The notes under the pieces: generated by a model
Database searches by the model: none
The model's input: only the letters and a program-made list of their open reading frames with translations
What the model was told of the DNA's origin: nothing
NCBI GenBank assembly: GCA_032881465.1
Contig: CP126168.1
Span: 310,001-374,000, forward strand
From: Parvibaculaceae bacterium PLY_AMNH_Bact1
GTDB lineage: Bacteria; Pseudomonadota; Alphaproteobacteria; Parvibaculales; Parvibaculaceae
Reading direction: 5' to 3'
Length of the DNA: 64,000 bases
Shown: piece by piece, positions 16,897 to 25,135 of the stretch
How the letters are laid out: each line of letters opens with the position of its first letter
Position numbering within the stretch: the stretch's first letter is position 1
Made by a program: the position numbers and the translations under genes

Positions 16897-17395
16897 CGAC
16901 ACCAATAATGATGGCTGTTGAGCAATTATAGATAATGTCGGCGCTGCCACCGGCGCACCAATTGATATTGTTGGCCGCTTGAGGAAGGTACATGGGTTTG
17001 TCGCCTTCGTTGCGAACGCAGCCGCATCTCCCGCATCCGCTTTTCCCGCAGCAATCATTATAGGAAATGATGTAGTGCATATTGTCGCCCGGGTTGAGGC
17101 AGGTGCCGACCCAGGTGATGGGGGACATGATAGTGCCGGGCGGACAGGCAGTGTGTGTGCCGCCACAGCAGCTACACAGGTAGCCATCAATCGCACAGTA
17201 GCGCCAATAGTCGCAGCTTTCCGGGTCGCCTGGATCATTGGCGACTTCCTCACCACGCACCCGGGAGACCGGGAGAAGCGGAAAGGCCGCCGCCCCGGCG
17301 AGCACAGTTCCAATACCGGCAATGACGCTGCGGCGTGAGGAAAGGCGGGCTGTCGTTCGGGCCGTTTTTTCTATGAAGGTGTCAAACCAGGTCAT
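16883..17395 (-). CDS. aauA: Aralkylamine/methylamine dehydrogenase light chain (TTQ subunit)
   Basis: Catalytic small subunit with the tryptophan tryptophylquinone cofactor; oxidises primary amines to aldehyde and ammonia in the periplasm. 170 aa with a twin-arginine type leader (RRSVIAG at 21-27). The mature part is rich in Cys (CDYWRYC, CSCCGG, DCCGKSGCGRCGC). The two Trp residues that should form TTQ are W95 in SPITWVGTC and W146 in NNINWCAGG. The operon order B-E-D-A is that of aau/mau clusters. Whether the substrate is methylamine or aromatic amines cannot be decided, but the absence of amicyanin (mauC) favours the aau type. Confidence 0.92.
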   Translation of the reverse strand: MTWFDTFIEKTARTTARLSSRRSVIAGIGTVLAGAAAFPLLPVSRVRGEEVANDPGDPESCDYWRYCAIDGYLCSCCGGTHTACPPGTIMSPITWVGTCLNPGDNMHYIISYNDCCGKSGCGRCGCVRNEGDKPMYLPQAANNINWCAGGSADIIYNCSTAIIIGVDDDA

Positions 17396-17414
17396 GGCAA
17401 TTCAGGGCGTGCGG

Positions 17415-18020
17415 TTAAGCGCGCTGCTGCTCCTGTTCCATATAATCTTGAATGGAGGCAACGCCTCTCGTTTTTGCTTCAAACAGACTTTCAATGTGTT
17501 CCCGCGTGTTGGTAAGCCCATGAGCCACCATGGTTCCGCGTTCGTCGACCAGGGCCGCATAGGGAAGCTTGCTCACGCCGATTGTGAGGCCAAGGTCAGC
17601 GGATAGGATGTAGGGATAATCTTCCAGGTTTTGGTTTCTCAGAAAGGCTTGATGCTCCGAAGGCTCACCGTCGCTTGCCAGCACCACATCAAGCCAGGAA
17701 GCTTCCCGTGACCGAACTGAGGCAATGACGGGGAGGAGTGATTTGCAGACTGGACAATCGGGCGACAAAAAGAACAGGAGGGTCGACTTGCTGGCATTCG
17801 TCCCGGCACCCACTTCCACCTGCCCGCCCGTCAGGGAGGGGAAGGAGAAGGGAGGCAATGCTTCGCCAGCTTTCATGCCTTTTGCGACCGTGAGCGCTCC
17901 CACGGGCCCCATGCGCTCATGCAAGAGGCCAATCTGGCGCGTAAGCGCAAAGACAATAAGGCAGAGCGCCGCAATGGCGATCCAGCTCACAATGTTCGAA
18001 ATGATGAGAGCATCGATCAT
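17415..18020 (-). CDS. mauD: MauD-type thioredoxin-like protein
   Basis: Membrane-anchored disulfide protein of 201 aa: one N-terminal transmembrane helix (residues 5-28) and a periplasmic thioredoxin-like domain with the active-site CPVC. MauD is needed for correct disulfide formation and stability of the Cys-rich light chain. The ATG at 18020 overlaps the mauE stop as ATGA. The longer upstream frame is a shadow of mauE. The aauA gene follows 19 bp later. Confidence 0.9.
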   Translation of the reverse strand: MIDALIISNIVSWIAIAALCLIVFALTRQIGLLHERMGPVGALTVAKGMKAGEALPPFSFPSLTGGQVEVGAGTNASKSTLLFFLSPDCPVCKSLLPVIASVRSREASWLDVVLASDGEPSEHQAFLRNQNLEDYPYILSADLGLTIGVSKLPYAALVDERGTMVAHGLTNTREHIESLFEAKTRGVASIQDYMEQEQQRA

Positions 18021-18565
18021 GGATGTGTTCCTTCGTGACCGAGAAGCGCTGCATTTCGCAGCAAATGTTCTGCTGTGGCATAGATGAGCAGCAGAATGAG
18101 AACCGTGAAGCCTGCGGTTGCATAGTCGAACCAGCCAAGCGCTCGGCCGGTTGCGGGGAACAGGAGGAGGCTGGTGACGACAGTCAGCACACCATTGCGG
18201 ACAACCAAGCCCCAGTGGATTTGCTGATCTGCACCGATGCCCCCACAGCCGCAGTCCAGCTCCATGTGACCGCGCAAGAGATTGACGGCGATGGCAGTCC
18301 CATAGACGACCCATAGGGTCATCGTTGCGACAACGGGGAGGGAGGAAGAGGCGAAGGCCAAGAGAAAGATTGCAAAAGTGATCTCTATCAGAGGGATCAA
18401 TCGAGCTGCCGGTCTTTCCAATTCTTCTGGCAGCAGGTGATACCCCGACACGGCCTGCCAGAACGCAATCGGGTCACGCAGTTTGTGCCAGGCAGCACTC
18501 AGCAGAAGAGCGGCGAGAGCACCGCGAAGGGCGATATCGATAACGGGATCAAGCATGCACGTCAC
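18017..18565 (-). CDS. mauE: MauE family membrane protein
   Basis: 182-aa inner-membrane protein with about four or five hydrophobic helices. A conserved DCGCGG motif at the end of the third helix gives a redox-type Cys pair facing the periplasm. MauE works with MauD in maturation or export of the amine dehydrogenase light chain. Four-base overlaps with aauB upstream and mauD downstream show tight coupling. Confidence 0.88.
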   Translation of the reverse strand: MTCMLDPVIDIALRGALAALLLSAAWHKLRDPIAFWQAVSGYHLLPEELERPAARLIPLIEITFAIFLLAFASSSLPVVATMTLWVVYGTAIAVNLLRGHMELDCGCGGIGADQQIHWGLVVRNGVLTVVTSLLLFPATGRALGWFDYATAGFTVLILLLIYATAEHLLRNAALLGHEGTHP

Positions 18566-19791
18566 CAGGGTTGAATCATGCTGGGGAGATTGCCGAGCTT
18601 GGGCACACTGCGCTGATAGCTGCCATCTCCCGCATCATAGACATCCAGCCCAAACTGCACCGTGTCGATAAGAGGCGCTTCACCTTCCGTAAGATAGACC
18701 CAGACTTGTGCAAAGAACGGCATGGGGATGTGGGCACCGATCGCATAAAGCAGAGGATCGTCATCCTGAGACACAGCGATGGAGATCGTGAGTTCCTGCA
18801 GCTCATAGGCGTCGATCTTTTCGCGGGTGGCGAGATCAAAGACCCAGACATGGGTGCCCGGATCTTCAAACGTTTCCGGCGGCCCCTGGTGGGTAAGCAG
18901 ATAGAGCTGACCGGATGGTTTGTGGAGCGCCAAATGCTGAAAGCCGCTAATGGACCATTCATCTTCGCGTTCGTCTTGGCCAATGAGCGGCCAGGTAGCC
19001 GCAAGGCGCACGCCGTCAGCATTCATCTCGAAGTCATATACATCGCCGGCCAGTGACACGAAATACCAATGGTCACCGCGCCGCACACCTGAAATGCTGA
19101 TCGGGTCTTCAAACGGATCGAACAGAGCATCCGACCGGCTCTTGCCTGTCACAGCGCCATTCTCACCAAACGTATAGGTGAGGAACGACCCGTCACCGCA
19201 AAGCAGATGGAAGCTGCGCGCGCCACCGCCATAAATGTTGGGGCACCCCGGCGTGTCGATCTCGCTGATGAATTCATCGCGCTCAAGGTCAACAAGGGTG
19301 AGGGAAACCGCCGGGGTGAAATTCATCTGTGCAAATAGGCCCTGATCATCGCTCAGCGACGATGTACCTTGCATCTTAACGACGCTGGCGCGCTTTGGTG
19401 GGATCGTTACTTCAGAGCGCACCTGGAATGTGGTTGCGTCATAGGTCACGAGAACGTCAGAACGCTTGCCCCGTGTGGTTCGGCTGAAATGGGTCTCCGC
19501 AGAGATGATCCGCTTGCCATCAGAGGGAAGTTCAATCCCCGTAGTCCAATAGCCAAGATCCAGCATCGAGAGAAAGCGACCTGTATCCGGGTCGATCAGG
19601 TAGCCCCGCCCATGCGCCTGATAGGGCATGTTCATGTCGGTCACCCATACAAGCCGGTCATGGTCCTGTCGGGAAAAACTCACAACCTCGCCCATCGGAT
19701 CTTCGGGCAGGTCAGCAGCCGTCGCGGCGCTCGTAAGTAAGGCCCCTGCAACCAGAATGGCTATGGAAAAAAGAGTTGGGAATGTGCGCAT
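18562..19791 (-). CDS. aauB: Aralkylamine/methylamine dehydrogenase heavy chain
   Basis: Large structural subunit of the quinoprotein amine dehydrogenase, a periplasmic seven-bladed beta-propeller. 409 aa with a Sec signal peptide ending near ATAA. Family segments include the VWVTDMNMP opening, GRGYLIDPDTGRFLSMLDLGYW, and a C-terminal THVWVFDLATREKI. It is the first gene of the operon aauB-mauE-mauD-aauA-cytochrome-tetR. A sigma70-type promoter (TTGACA-N17-TAAAGG) overlaps a palindrome likely bound by the operon's TetR. Confidence 0.92.
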   Translation of the reverse strand: MRTFPTLFSIAILVAGALLTSAATAADLPEDPMGEVVSFSRQDHDRLVWVTDMNMPYQAHGRGYLIDPDTGRFLSMLDLGYWTTGIELPSDGKRIISAETHFSRTTRGKRSDVLVTYDATTFQVRSEVTIPPKRASVVKMQGTSSLSDDQGLFAQMNFTPAVSLTLVDLERDEFISEIDTPGCPNIYGGGARSFHLLCGDGSFLTYTFGENGAVTGKSRSDALFDPFEDPISISGVRRGDHWYFVSLAGDVYDFEMNADGVRLAATWPLIGQDEREDEWSISGFQHLALHKPSGQLYLLTHQGPPETFEDPGTHVWVFDLATREKIDAYELQELTISIAVSQDDDPLLYAIGAHIPMPFFAQVWVYLTEGEAPLIDTVQFGLDVYDAGDGSYQRSVPKLGNLPSMIQPW

Positions 19792-19821
19792 GAAACCTCG
19801 CCCCGGATCAAGATAACCCTA

Positions 19822-19850
19822 CCTTTAGTGCAGCCAATTTAATTTGTCAA
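19822..19850 (-). promoter_or_regulatory. Promoter of the amine dehydrogenase operon
   Basis: On the minus strand TTGACA (19850-19845), 17 nt, TAAAGG (19827-19822), ending 31 bp before the aauB ATG. The -35 box lies inside the 28-bp palindrome. Confidence 0.75.
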
Positions 19851-19868
19851 ACGATCGTATGATAAATT
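19841..19868. promoter_or_regulatory. 28-bp palindrome, probable TetR operator
   Basis: The sequence equals its own reverse complement at 24 of 28 positions, with a perfect ACGATCGT core at 19851-19858 and AATTT/AAATT ends. It covers the -35 box of the aauB promoter and lies between aauB and the divergent VOC gene. Size and placement fit a TetR dimer-pair operator. Confidence 0.75.
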
Positions 19869-19934
19869 GAAGGCCTTGCATTTCTGCCACTGGACTGGCT
19901 CACTGCTGCGGAAAACAAAAAGGAGAAGGGGCGC

Positions 19935-20801
19935 ATGCTCACAAATGTCGACCGGGTTCAGCTAGTCGTAGCCAATCGATCAGAAGCAGCAGAAGGATGG
20001 GTGACGCTGCTCGGCGCTGAGCATGCCCGCGATGACAAGGTGGCGTGCCTCGGCGCTCTGCGCTCTGTCTATCAGGTTGGCAGCTCCGAAGTTGAGTTCC
20101 TAGAAGCCGACGGAACCGGTCCCGTGGCCGACAGTCTGAAAGCGCGCGGGAGGCCACATCTGTTTGCCGCTGGCGTGGCAACGCCAGACCTGGGTGCCTT
20201 GATTGCGCATATCGAGACAACAGGAGCGTCCCTCACCAAAGAAGGCAATCATGGCTATTTAACCTTCAGCGAAGCGGGCCAAAATGATTTGCGTTTTGTG
20301 GTGAGTGAACGGGTTGAGCGCACGCCGGTGGGGCTTATCGACCGCCTCTACGAAGCGACTATTCTTGAAGATCCCTTTCAGCCTCTGATTGATCAGATTA
20401 CCAACCTCTTCGGCTTGAATGCGGATCACTACAGCCGCATCACATCTGAACATTTCAAATATGATGGCTATCTTACCCTCTTCCATCCCGACGAATTGGA
20501 TCGGTTCGAGATCATCACGCCGACCTCACCGGAAACAACCATGGGGCGTTTCTATGGTCGTCAGGGCCGAGCCTTCTACATGTCCTTTGCAGAAACGCCT
20601 CACATTCTGAAGATCGAAGAGAGGGCAAAGGAGGCAGGCGCGGGACTGACCATCGACCGGCCCGAAGGGCGCCAAGAGTCAGAGATGGCTGATCAGATGT
20701 GGCTCCATCCACCTGCGCTTGGGGGCATGATGCTGGGTCTCTCGCGTCCATCGCGTGCTTGGCATTGGTCTGGAAGACCTGATCGGGTCATTCAGCTGTG
20801 A
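19935..20801 (+). CDS. VOC (glyoxalase/bleomycin resistance) superfamily protein
   Basis: 288-aa protein with two tandem betaalphabetabetabeta modules: one from NVDRVQLVVANRSEA to the LRFVVSE strand, the second from LIDQITNLFGL to LGGMMLGLSRP. VOC proteins are metal-dependent isomerases, lyases or dioxygenases. The reaction cannot be named. An AGGAGAAGGGG ribosome site precedes the ATG. It diverges from the aau operon and shares the intergenic palindrome, so it could be controlled by the same TetR, but a link to amine degradation is only inferred. Confidence 0.75.
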   Translation: MLTNVDRVQLVVANRSEAAEGWVTLLGAEHARDDKVACLGALRSVYQVGSSEVEFLEADGTGPVADSLKARGRPHLFAAGVATPDLGALIAHIETTGASLTKEGNHGYLTFSEAGQNDLRFVVSERVERTPVGLIDRLYEATILEDPFQPLIDQITNLFGLNADHYSRITSEHFKYDGYLTLFHPDELDRFEIITPTSPETTMGRFYGRQGRAFYMSFAETPHILKIEERAKEAGAGLTIDRPEGRQESEMADQMWLHPPALGGMMLGLSRPSRAWHWSGRPDRVIQL

Positions 20802-20935
20802 TCACCGGGTAAGGCATTGTTTTTAATGAAAAAAGTGCACCAGCCGAGGTGAAAAAAGCCCCTATCAGGGCTTGAAACACCCGAAATAGTTTCCCACATT
20901 TATGCCATAGCGGGGCCCACCATTGGGACCGCTAA

Positions 20936-21030
20936 GAACATTTCCAGCTGAAGTTGAAGCACTTCAGCGTCCGGGAATGCGACAAAAACAGATCTAGAGC
21001 CCGATTTGATTCCATTGAAATCGGGTTCTA
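20936..21030. repeat. Dispersed palindromic intergenic repeat, copy A
   Basis: Begins GAACATTTCCAGCTGAAG and ends in an AATGCGACAAAAAC box, followed by a hairpin GAGCCCGATTT / AAATCGGGTTC (20997-21028). The first 22 bases of the core are identical to copy B near 30404. Related copies are at 38152 and 41888. Here it lies upstream of hsp20. Confidence 0.75.
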
Positions 21031-21075
21031 AACGAATGTCCGACAGTGTGCCCGAACCGGGGCGCTGGCTGTGAC

Positions 21076-21096
21076 AAGTTGCTTGTGAAAGGACTT
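21076..21096 (+). promoter_or_regulatory. ROSE-like RNA thermometer hairpin of hsp20
   Basis: Leader bases AAGTTGCT (21076-21083) pair with AGGACTT (21090-21096). G21081 is left bulged opposite the Shine-Dalgarno GG, and the loop is TGTGAA. A U(U/C)GCU anti-Shine-Dalgarno with one bulged G is the hallmark of ROSE thermometers, which melt at heat-shock temperature and open the ribosome site of small heat-shock genes. A weaker GCCC/GGGC hairpin precedes it. Confidence 0.75.
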
Positions 21097-21101
21097 TGGC
21101 T

Positions 21102-21527
21102 ATGACGCGAATGGCGCGTTTCGACAGTCCCTTTTTGTTGGGATTTGATCAGGTAGAACGTCTGCTCGACAGGGTTGCCCGCACGGGTGCCGACGGCTAT
21201 CCCCCCTACAATGTGGAAGAAGTGCAGACCGACAAAGGCGGGCAGCTGAAAATCACGCTCGCGGTGGCAGGTTTTTCAGCAGAGGACCTCTCCGTCACGC
21301 TGGAATCCAATCAGTTGGTTATCCGCGGCGGCCAGTCCGATGACGAGGATCGCAACTTCCTTCATCGCGGGATTGCTGCCAGACAGTTTCAGCGCGCCTT
21401 TGTGCTTGCTGAAGGCATTGAGATCTTGAGCGCCGATTTGGAAAACGGACTTTTGACCATTTCCTTGGAGCAACAGGCACCAGAAGAAATCGTCCAGCAG
21501 ATTGAAATTACGACCCACGGGTCTTGA
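21102..21527 (+). CDS. Small heat-shock protein, Hsp20/IbpA type
   Basis: ATP-independent holdase that keeps unfolded proteins soluble. 141 aa with the alpha-crystallin domain from about residue 35 to 130 (ITLAVAGFSAEDLSV, FLHRGIAARQFQRAFVLAEG, ENGLLTISLEQ). The IbpA-like N-terminus begins with FDSPFLLGFDQVERLLDR. ATG 21102 is chosen because AAAGGA lies 8-9 nt upstream and is sequestered in the thermometer hairpin. A DUF1150 gene follows, as is usual in alphaproteobacteria. Confidence 0.94.
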   Translation: MTRMARFDSPFLLGFDQVERLLDRVARTGADGYPPYNVEEVQTDKGGQLKITLAVAGFSAEDLSVTLESNQLVIRGGQSDDEDRNFLHRGIAARQFQRAFVLAEGIEILSADLENGLLTISLEQQAPEEIVQQIEITTHGS

Positions 21528-21677
21528 GTATCAAAAGGGGTCCTGAACCGACAAACGACAGGATTGCCAAATCGCCAGGGCGGCTCAGGTGAATTGAGAG
21601 TCGCGCCACAAAGAGCACTTCCAGGATAAGTGGTTCCGGTTTTTCGTCCGGAAGTGCGGCGAAAAAGGAGCGAAAAA

Positions 21678-21965
21678 ATGTTCGATCAGACAGAAGAAAA
21701 CGTAAACCCTGAACAATTGATTCCCGCCGGGGAGATCACACCTGATGTGCTTGCCGAGATTGGCATGCAGACGCATGTCTATGCGCGGCCGGTGCAGGCC
21801 AAAGAGATCCTTGAAGATCTGAAGGGACAGCTTGATGTGCCGCCAGAGACCTGGCTCTATTCCGTGCATGCGGCGAACGGTGTCCGCGTTGCTATTGTAG
21901 ACAGTCGAGAAGCAGCTTTTCAGGGTGCCGCGGCCTATGGCTATCAGGCTTTGAGTGTTCACTAA
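21678..21965 (+). CDS. DUF1150 family protein
   Basis: 95-aa protein of unknown role, commonly encoded right after hsp20 in alphaproteobacteria. The C-terminal half holds the conserved WLYSVHAANGVRVAIVDSREAA-like core and a Tyr-rich AYGYQ. ATG 21678 follows an AAGGAG site; an upstream in-frame ATG has none. The 150-bp gap after hsp20 contains no gene or clear terminator, so co-transcription is possible. Confidence 0.85.
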   Translation: MFDQTEENVNPEQLIPAGEITPDVLAEIGMQTHVYARPVQAKEILEDLKGQLDVPPETWLYSVHAANGVRVAIVDSREAAFQGAAAYGYQALSVH

Positions 21966-21975
21966 GCCGTGTTGA

Positions 21976-22440
21976 TTAGGCGGCGTTTGAAGCCGCAGGC
22001 TCTGTAAGGAGAGCGTAAAGCGCAGATGCGTCGTCTGTGGCGCGAAGCTTCTCAACCATCGATTGATTGCGCAGCAGGCGTGAGACGCGCGCCAGGGCTT
22101 TAAGGTGGTCGGCTCCCGCAGATTCAGGTGCCAGAAGCAGGAAAATCAGGTCGACCGGCTGATCGTCAACAGACTCAAACTGAATGGGTGTCTCCAGGCG
22201 CGCAAATAGGCCGTGAAGGCGCGTAAGTTCCGTCAGCTTACCGTGGGGGATGGCAATCCCTTGCCCAACGCCGGTTGAGCCCAAGCGTTCGCGCTCAAGC
22301 AGGGTCTCGAAGATGGCACGTTCCGGTAGCCCACAAACCGCTGCGGCCTTTGCTGAAAGCTCCTGCAGGGCTTGCTTTTTACTCGTGACCTTGAGGTGTG
22401 CTGTCACACCTTCTGGGGTCAGAAGTTCATCCAGATCCAT
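21976..22440 (-). CDS. ptsN: PTS IIA-like nitrogen-regulatory protein PtsN
   Basis: EIIA-Ntr of the nitrogen phosphotransferase system; receives phosphate from NPr and regulates potassium and nitrogen physiology. 154 aa with the phosphorylated histidine in IAIPHGKL (about residue 66). ATG 22440 has an AGGAAA site. It is the last gene of the conserved minus-strand order rpoN-hpf-ptsN. The 121-bp gap to hpf is GC-rich with inverted repeats and could hold an attenuating hairpin. Confidence 0.95.
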   Translation of the reverse strand: MDLDELLTPEGVTAHLKVTSKKQALQELSAKAAAVCGLPERAIFETLLERERLGSTGVGQGIAIPHGKLTELTRLHGLFARLETPIQFESVDDQPVDLIFLLLAPESAGADHLKALARVSRLLRNQSMVEKLRATDDASALYALLTEPAASNAA

Positions 22441-22561
22441 GATCCGTTTCCTGTTCACTGTTCCTACCGGGCCTGTCGAAACCCTGGTCGGAGCTTTCTG
22501 ATAGGCGCCCCGCCGAAACGGCGTGACCTCCCCGGTGCGCTGTGCCCGGGGCCGGAGCCCT

Positions 22562-23143
22562 TTAAGCCTTTTTCGAATCGCTAGCGGCATCAATCCAACC
22601 AACATTGCCGTCGGGACGGCGGTAAACAAGATTGAGCCCACCATCACCATTTCTGAACATCACCAGCGGTGCGTCAGAAATGTCGAGCTGCATAACTGCA
22701 TCACTCACAGACAAGACCGGCACGGCGGTGGTCCCTTCTGCGATGATCATCGGCGCGTCGTCGCCTTCGGCAACTTCTTCTTCGCCTTCATTTGCGGCAA
22801 GCACGAAGGAGGGAACATCAAGCGCAGGAAGGTCAGCCTTCGGGCTGTTGTGATGGTTCTTCAATCGTCTCTTATAGCGGCGCAACCGTTTTTCGAGTTT
22901 TTCGACCGCATCATCAAAGCTGGCATAGATATCGCCTGCTTGCCCGTGGGCTTGAAGGGTCATGCCCGAGCTCAGGTGGACCGAGCAATCAGCGCGAAAC
23001 TCATGTCCATCCTTTGCGAAGGTCACCTGTCCATCCACAGGACGGTCAAAGTACTTGCCCACACTGGCGCTCAGCTGATCTTGCACATGACTGCGCAATG
23101 CGTCGCCGACATCAAGATGAATTCCGGTAATTTGAACCTGCAT
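22562..23143 (-). CDS. hpf: Long-form ribosome hibernation promoting factor
   Basis: Binds 30S subunits and dimerises 70S ribosomes into inactive 100S particles in stationary phase. 193 aa: N-terminal RaiA/HPF domain (VQITGIHLDVGDALRSHV to KRLRRYKRRLKNH) and a C-terminal dimerisation domain (APLVMFRNGDGGLNLVYRRPDGNVGWID) after an acidic linker, which marks the long type. The ATG at 23143 matches the family start MQVQITG. It sits between rpoN and ptsN. Confidence 0.95.
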   Translation of the reverse strand: MQVQITGIHLDVGDALRSHVQDQLSASVGKYFDRPVDGQVTFAKDGHEFRADCSVHLSSGMTLQAHGQAGDIYASFDDAVEKLEKRLRRYKRRLKNHHNSPKADLPALDVPSFVLAANEGEEEVAEGDDAPMIIAEGTTAVPVLSVSDAVMQLDISDAPLVMFRNGDGGLNLVYRRPDGNVGWIDAASDSKKA

Positions 23144-23509
23144 CAAGGACCTTTCCAAGCGCCGTTAAAATCTAAGAGATCCGGCTGGATTCAAGTAACG
23201 CCGGATTCTGTGTGCCACTATCTAGTAATCAAATGCCGCTATCTGATCAGCCTCGAGCATGAGTCTCAAGGAATGGAAAAACGGAGTTCGCTGCTGCGTC
23301 ACCGAGCCCTTTTCAATGCTCGGGCTAGGGAGAAAACGGACCCCGGCGGCGCGAGCGGGACGGAAACTAGTGGGCCACTCCGACCCTGTCAACCAACTCA
23401 GTTGATGTTCTGAATTATACTGCAAAAACAGTGTGTTAGGGCGATATTTTGCCAAAAATTTTGAGCCAAAACCCGAGGGAAATAACTTGACGGCAGAGAG
23501 AAAAAGCCG
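23144..23509. other. 366-bp intergenic region between hpf and rpoN
   Basis: No convincing gene. It should hold the hpf promoter on the minus strand. A short hairpin, GACGGC (23489-23494) with GCCGTC (23506-23511), overlaps the rpoN stop and could end that transcript weakly, without a following U-run. Another inverted repeat, CGAGC/GCTCG, lies near 23310-23330. Confidence 0.5.
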
Positions 23510-25105
23510 TCACACCATTGCGCGCTTTTCGCGTCGGCGCTGAACCGATGAAGGGATTTGCATCGCTTCGCGATATTTCGCGACCGTCCGTCTGGCAATC
23601 TCAATTCCATTGGCGCGGAGTTGTTCAACGATTGCATCATCGGACAAGACCGCGTCTGCCGTTTCCGCCTCTATCAATGTCTTGATGCGATGACGGACCG
23701 CTTCAGCGGAATGTGCGTCGCCGCCGGTTGCTGACGCGATAGAGGACGTGAAAAAATATTTCAATTCAAAGATGCCACGTGGTGTCGCCATATACTTATT
23801 GGACGTGACGCGGCTCACAGTCGACTCATGCATTGAAATGGCATCAGCCACCATCTTCAGATTGAGCGGGCGCAAGTGTGACACGCCATAGACAAGAAAG
23901 GCGTCTTGCTGCCGGACAATTTCTGTCGCGACCTTCAAGATTGTCCGTGCGCGCTGATCAAGGCTCTTCACAAGCCAGTTGGCATCTGCGAGGCAATCGG
24001 AAAGATAGGTTTTTGCTTCCACGTCTTTCGCCGAGGCGGCGATGACTTCTGTATAATATTGTTTGTTGACCAGGACCCGCGGCAATGTCGCGGTGTTGAG
24101 TTCAATGGCCCAGCCGCCGTCTGACTTCGGACGAATGAATATGTCGGGCACGACCGGCGTCACCGGTTCTTCGCCAAACACATTGCCAGGTTTCGGGTTG
24201 CAGTTGCGGATGTCGTCAATCAGGCAGGATAGATCGTCTTGTTCGATCTGGCAGGCTTTCATGAGTTTGGCCATATCACGCTTGGCAAACAGATCAATAT
24301 TGTCGAGGAAGCGTTCCATAACCGGATCAAGGCGATCTTTCTCGGCAAGCTGCAGGCGCAGACATTCACGTAGGTCACGAGCACAGACGCCAATGGGATC
24401 AAAGGTCTGCAGAACACCGAGAACAGCTTCCACATCCTCAATTTCCACACCCAAGCGATCAGCAACGGACTCGAGACTTTCCGTCAAATAGCCGGAATCA
24501 TCGACCAGATCGATAAGGTAGGCGCCGATCATTCGGTCAGTTTGGTTTTTGAGCGCGACCACCATCTGATCAGTGAGATGTTCCACAAGTGTTTCCGCAC
24601 GAGTCAAAGAGCCTTCAAGCTCGCCTTCCCCGTCAAAACTTCCACCACCCTGGCTGCTCGTGGATTGCCAGTCAGAACTCGACATACCAGGCGTTTCAGC
24701 CTCGGTCGCAGGCGTGTCGGCGACACTCTGGTCCGCATAGACATTTTCATAGTCCGTATCCATGTCGCCTTCAGGCGCCGGCGGAGCATTTTCTTCCGAC
24801 AGAGATAGGGTCGAGGTGTCGCGGATGTCGCTAACGTCAACACCATCCGTGTTGGCGCCCGGGTCGTCCGCGAAATCAATATCGAATTCTTCTTTGTGCG
24901 GGGTCTCACCTTCTGTCGGCTCAACCAGACCCGGCTGGTCATCCTCGCGGGCTTCATCCAGTAGGGGGTTTTTTTCGAGCTCCTGCTCGACATAGTCCGC
25001 CAGTTCCAGATTGTTCAATTGCAACAGTTTGATCGCCTGCTGCAATTGCGGCGTCATAACAAGCGACTGGCCTTGTCGGAGTTCTATCCGTGGGGTTAGT
25101 GCCAT
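23510..25105 (-). CDS. rpoN: RNA polymerase sigma-54 factor
   Basis: Sigma factor for -24/-12 promoters, dependent on AAA+ activators. 531 aa. Region I is Gln/Leu-rich (TPQLQQAIKLLQLNNLEL), region II is long and acidic (residues about 55-160), the core-binding and DNA-binding parts follow, and the RpoN box reads ARRTVAKYRE at about 504-513. The 30-bp gap to lptB upstream is the usual arrangement. Acidic region II is longer than in enterobacteria, as expected for alphaproteobacteria. Confidence 0.97.
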   Translation of the reverse strand: MALTPRIELRQGQSLVMTPQLQQAIKLLQLNNLELADYVEQELEKNPLLDEAREDDQPGLVEPTEGETPHKEEFDIDFADDPGANTDGVDVSDIRDTSTLSLSEENAPPAPEGDMDTDYENVYADQSVADTPATEAETPGMSSSDWQSTSSQGGGSFDGEGELEGSLTRAETLVEHLTDQMVVALKNQTDRMIGAYLIDLVDDSGYLTESLESVADRLGVEIEDVEAVLGVLQTFDPIGVCARDLRECLRLQLAEKDRLDPVMERFLDNIDLFAKRDMAKLMKACQIEQDDLSCLIDDIRNCNPKPGNVFGEEPVTPVVPDIFIRPKSDGGWAIELNTATLPRVLVNKQYYTEVIAASAKDVEAKTYLSDCLADANWLVKSLDQRARTILKVATEIVRQQDAFLVYGVSHLRPLNLKMVADAISMHESTVSRVTSNKYMATPRGIFELKYFFTSSIASATGGDAHSAEAVRHRIKTLIEAETADAVLSDDAIVEQLRANGIEIARRTVAKYREAMQIPSSVQRRREKRAMV

Positions 25106-25135
25106 GTCGCATGTCGGTTTGCCTTCTGATTAAAA

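Noticed and set aside
19781-19810. TGATCC on the minus strand before aauB as an RpoE promoter
   Set aside because: The base run at the N18 position reads CACATT, which is not a -10 box, and a good sigma70-type promoter lies nearby.
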